DNA of 64,000 nucleotides from Taudactylus pleione (taxonomy: Eukaryota; Chordata; Amphibia; Anura; Myobatrachidae): contig JAUIMM010000124.1 of NCBI GenBank assembly GCA_031769625.1, positions 3,672,501-3,736,500 on the forward strand, written 5' to 3'. Under the pieces are notes generated by a model. That model was not told where the DNA came from and ran no database searches. It saw only the letters and a program-made list of their open reading frames with translations. Shown here in pieces: positions 61,767 through 64,000 of this stretch. Positions within the stretch are counted from its first letter, which is position 1; every line of letters begins with the position of its first letter. The position numbers and the translations under genes are program-made.

Positions 61767-63059
61767 CCTAGCAGTCCCGGCAGTAATTCCTCCTATGGGG
61801 TTGCCACAACAGGTACAGGCGATACCTGTTCCTCCTATGCCTTCTTCATGTGTAGACCTGTTTTCTACCTAAGTGCAGAGTCTAGCGGCTACTTCTACAG
61901 CTTTTCAACAATTGTTGCAAAGTGAGAGACCCCCTACCCAGTAAAACTACTAAGAGTACTGTGCTGTCCTCACAATCTACACAGCTCTCAGATTCTGAGG
62001 TGTCATCTGGGGAGGTAAAAGACGCAGATCTCTCTCTCACTCATGGGAGGAGAAGCCTCAGTCTAAAGTGAATGTAACTACACTAGTGCAGGCTGTCCAT
62101 TCAATTCTTCAGATAGAAGATGCTGAGCCCACTCCTAAAACAAAACAGCCACTTTTTAAGAGACAGAAAGTGGTTTTAGTGGAATTTCCTCACTCTGATC
62201 AGCTTTCTGGAGCGAAGCATGGAATACGTAAAGTAAAAAGTTTCAGCCCCCAAAACGCCTGCTTTATTTTTACCCTATTCCAGCATCTGACTGCGCTAAA
62301 TGGGAGCTCCCCCAGCAGTAGATTCCCATGTGACGCGTCTAATTAAATCTCTACTTTACCTATCCAGACAGCATCCTTCCAAAAGGATACGACGGATAGG
62401 AAGATTGAAGCTTGCCTCAAATCTGTGTATTCTCTTACAGGAGCGATTACTCATCCAGCAATGGCCACTGCCTGGGTGGCAAAATCCATTGAGAGCTGGG
62501 CAGATGCTCTAGAGGTTGCATTTCCCTCTGATGCCTCCCGGGAACAGCTGTCCTATATCTCCCATATCTGAAATGCAGCCTCCTATTAGGGAGAAGCGGC
62601 TTTGGATACTGGTCTCCTGGCTTCCAAGGCATCTGCTACTTCAGTGGTAGCCCGCCGTATCATTTACATGGTCATGGAAGGCCGACATGGACTCTAAGAA
62701 GGCCTTGGAATCCCTGCCTTACACTGGGGAGATCCTGTTTGTCCCAGAGTTGGACAAGATTGTGGCTGCCTTAGCGGCTTCTAAGACGGCTTTTCTGCCC
62801 TCAGCATCTACACCGAGGCCTCGGATGTAATCCTTTAGGTCCTTTATTCCCCAGAGAAAAGCTAAAGGTCTATCCTTTCCTCGGCAGTCGGCGTCCACAA
62901 AGGCCTCCGAGACCAGGACCAAGCAGGCCTGGGCCACCAGATGTCCAGCTACTAAATCCGAGGACAAACCTTCAGCCCTGGGGGACTCCATCCAATTCTG
63001 GCATCAGACCACCACAGATGCCTGGGTACAAGAAGGGGTCTCTCACAGGTACGCCTTCT

Positions 63060-64000
63060 CATTCCTGAGACCTTCCCCACTCCCCCTGCAGTTCTTTTAC
63101 ACAGGCCCTCCATCAGATCCGAGCAAAGCAGTGCTCCTCTAGAAGGCCATGCAGTCATTGCCGTACGCGGGGGTAATAATTCCAGTCCCATCATCACAGC
63201 ATGGGAACGATTATTATTCCACCCTTATCTTGGTTCAGAAGCCCAATGGGTGTCATTGACCTATACTCAACCTCAAGTCTCTGAACAAGTTTATCAGGGT
63301 GCCCAGGTTTCGGATGGAAACCCTCCTCTGTATTATGCTAGCTATGGAACCTGGGGACTTTATGGTGTCTCTAACATTCAGGACGCTTATCTACATGTAC
63401 CTATAGTGCCCTCCCATCAGCTGTATCTCCGGGTTGCTGTCCTACAACAACATTTCCAATTTCAGGCACTGCCCAGAAAAAGTCTACTCTGACCCCTTTA
63501 CAAAGGATGGTACATCTGGGAGCTCTTCTGGATTCTCAGACTCAGAGAATTTTCCTGACAGCAGACCAGATCTCCGCACTGCAACAACAAGTGTGCAGGT
63601 TACTCCACAGTTGCTGAGTGTCAATTCACTCAGCAATGCAGCCCTTGGGGTCCATGGTATCCACCTTCGACATGTTGAAGTTCGCTCATTTCCACTCCAG
63701 GCCCCTACAACACCTAATCCGCTCCAGGTGGAATGGGCTGCTCCATCTGATCAGATCCCTCTCCTGGTGGTTACAGACGTCCCACTTAAACAAAGGTCGC
63801 CCCTTTTGGATCCCGGAATGGGTACTCCTCACCATGGATGCAAGCCTCCACGGGTGGGGCACAGTGACCGGCCAGCACTCATTTCAAGGGCGCTGGACAC
63901 CAGCCAAGGCGATCTTACCAATCAACGTCCTAGAACTCCGAGCCATCTACAGAGCCTTCACTCTGGCTCAGGATATTCTTCAGGGTAGGCCAGTACAAGT
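63060..64000 (+). pseudogene. DIRS-E RT-RNase H (truncated by window end)
   Basis: LVQKPNG at about 63233, then in alternating frames [20 protein letters not shown] and QHFQFQALP (63380-63470), with a gap before the region equivalent to the YLDD box. RNase H onset at about 63830-63960 ([37 protein letters not shown]). The segment between QALP and the thumb is deleted, so the polymerase catalytic box appears lost. The opposite phase is open for 184 codons at 63434-63988. Confidence 0.8.

Larger units (their letters stand above)
60605..62990 (+). pseudogene. DIRS-E gag (interrupted by hAT element)
   Basis: MSSKGKGSKQ at 60605 corresponds to the D start MSGRGKNNK. After the hAT insertion, VNVTTLVQAVHSILQIEDAE then LFKRQKVVLVEFPHSDQLS (62065-62210) matches D. 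AMATAWVAKSIESWADALEV-type sequence at 62460 and LPYTGEILFVPELDKIVAAL AASKTAFLPSAS (62720-62810) match the gag C terminus of B and C. Many shifts and stops. Confidence 0.75.
59947..64000 (+). mobile_element. DIRS-E: DIRS-like element running off the window, with hAT insertion
   Basis: Begins near 59947 (GGGACAGGTAAGGCGG) with no left inverted repeat. The following leader matches DIRS-D 44635-44830 (CCACTAGACCACC, CAGTGGTTAA), so D and E belong to one subfamily. Gag remnants run from 60605 to 62990, split by a 980-bp hAT-type element; RT starts at about 63060 and reaches RNase H at the window end. Frames are broken. It lies in NDUFAF7 intron 5, same orientation as the gene. Confidence 0.87.

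Noticed and set aside
61000..61925. Cys/Val-rich frames of 139-209 codons
   Set aside because: Translations of the GTGTGTCACCTCC tandem array within a hAT-type element; three overlapping phases are equally open.
59756..64000. Search for NDUFAF7 exon 6
   Set aside because: No HEFFD-like block with splice sites; the interval is DIRS-E with a hAT insertion.

Overview
Anuran-like vertebrate nuclear DNA. Two conserved host genes sit head to head: CEBPZ on the minus strand (12 coding exons, 41509 down to 749; the C-terminal exons lie beyond the left edge) and NDUFAF7 on the plus strand (5 coding exons, 41865 to 59755; the remainder lies beyond the right edge). CEBPZ and NDUFAF7 are also divergent neighbours in mammals, so synteny supports both calls. 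All exon joins were checked by hand: every intron starts GT, ends AG, and the reading phases add up exactly. The frog assignment rests on the L2-type LINE tail, the abundance of DIRS elements, the Tc1 and Harbinger-like repeats and large repeat-filled introns. The species is not identifiable from this window.

The remaining sequence is mostly transposons inside introns. There are six DIRS-like tyrosine-recombinase retrotransposon copies: A (about 6981-13391, +), B (15741-21686, -), F (about 21841-25260, -), C (30041-35897, -), D (about 44240-51370, +) and E (about 59947 to the window end, +). B and C retain inverted terminal repeats, an internal complementary region built from the reverse complements of both tips, and recognisable gag, RT-RNase H-methyltransferase and tyrosine recombinase reading frames. 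A, D, E and F are more broken or cut off. Other insertions are nested in them: an L2-type LINE in A and a LINE tail in B, a Tc1 transposon and an 847-bp TIR element in D, and a 980-bp hAT-type element with a perfect 8-bp target duplication in E. Many short foldback or TIR elements, several with TAA target duplications typical of PIF/Harbinger, fill the rest.

Layout: 1-5.7 kb, CEBPZ exons 12-7; 5.7-13.9 kb, intron 6 with DIRS A; 13.9-14.2 kb, exons 6 and 5; 14.2-27.7 kb, intron 4 with DIRS B and F and a tRNA-derived SINE; 27.7-28.9 kb, exons 4 and 3; 28.9-37.2 kb, intron 2 with DIRS C; 37.2-38.7 kb, the large exon 2; 38.7-41.4 kb, intron 1 with nested MITEs; 41.4-42.0 kb, CEBPZ exon 1, a bidirectional promoter and NDUFAF7 exon 1; 42-59.8 kb, NDUFAF7 exons 2-5 with DIRS D in intron 2 and many MITEs plus a 70-bp minisatellite in intron 3; 59.9-64 kb, DIRS E in intron 5.

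CEBPZ acts in the nucleolus in large-subunit ribosome assembly, and NDUFAF7 acts in the mitochondrial matrix in complex I assembly. They share only a promoter. The most unusual material is in the DIRS elements: the recombinase frame stays open across the whole RT-RNase H region in the opposite phase, small deletions have fused RT-RNase H to recombinase in one copy, and a GGTAAG...TTACC inverted motif that resembles a splice donor recurs at the tips of several DIRS lineages.
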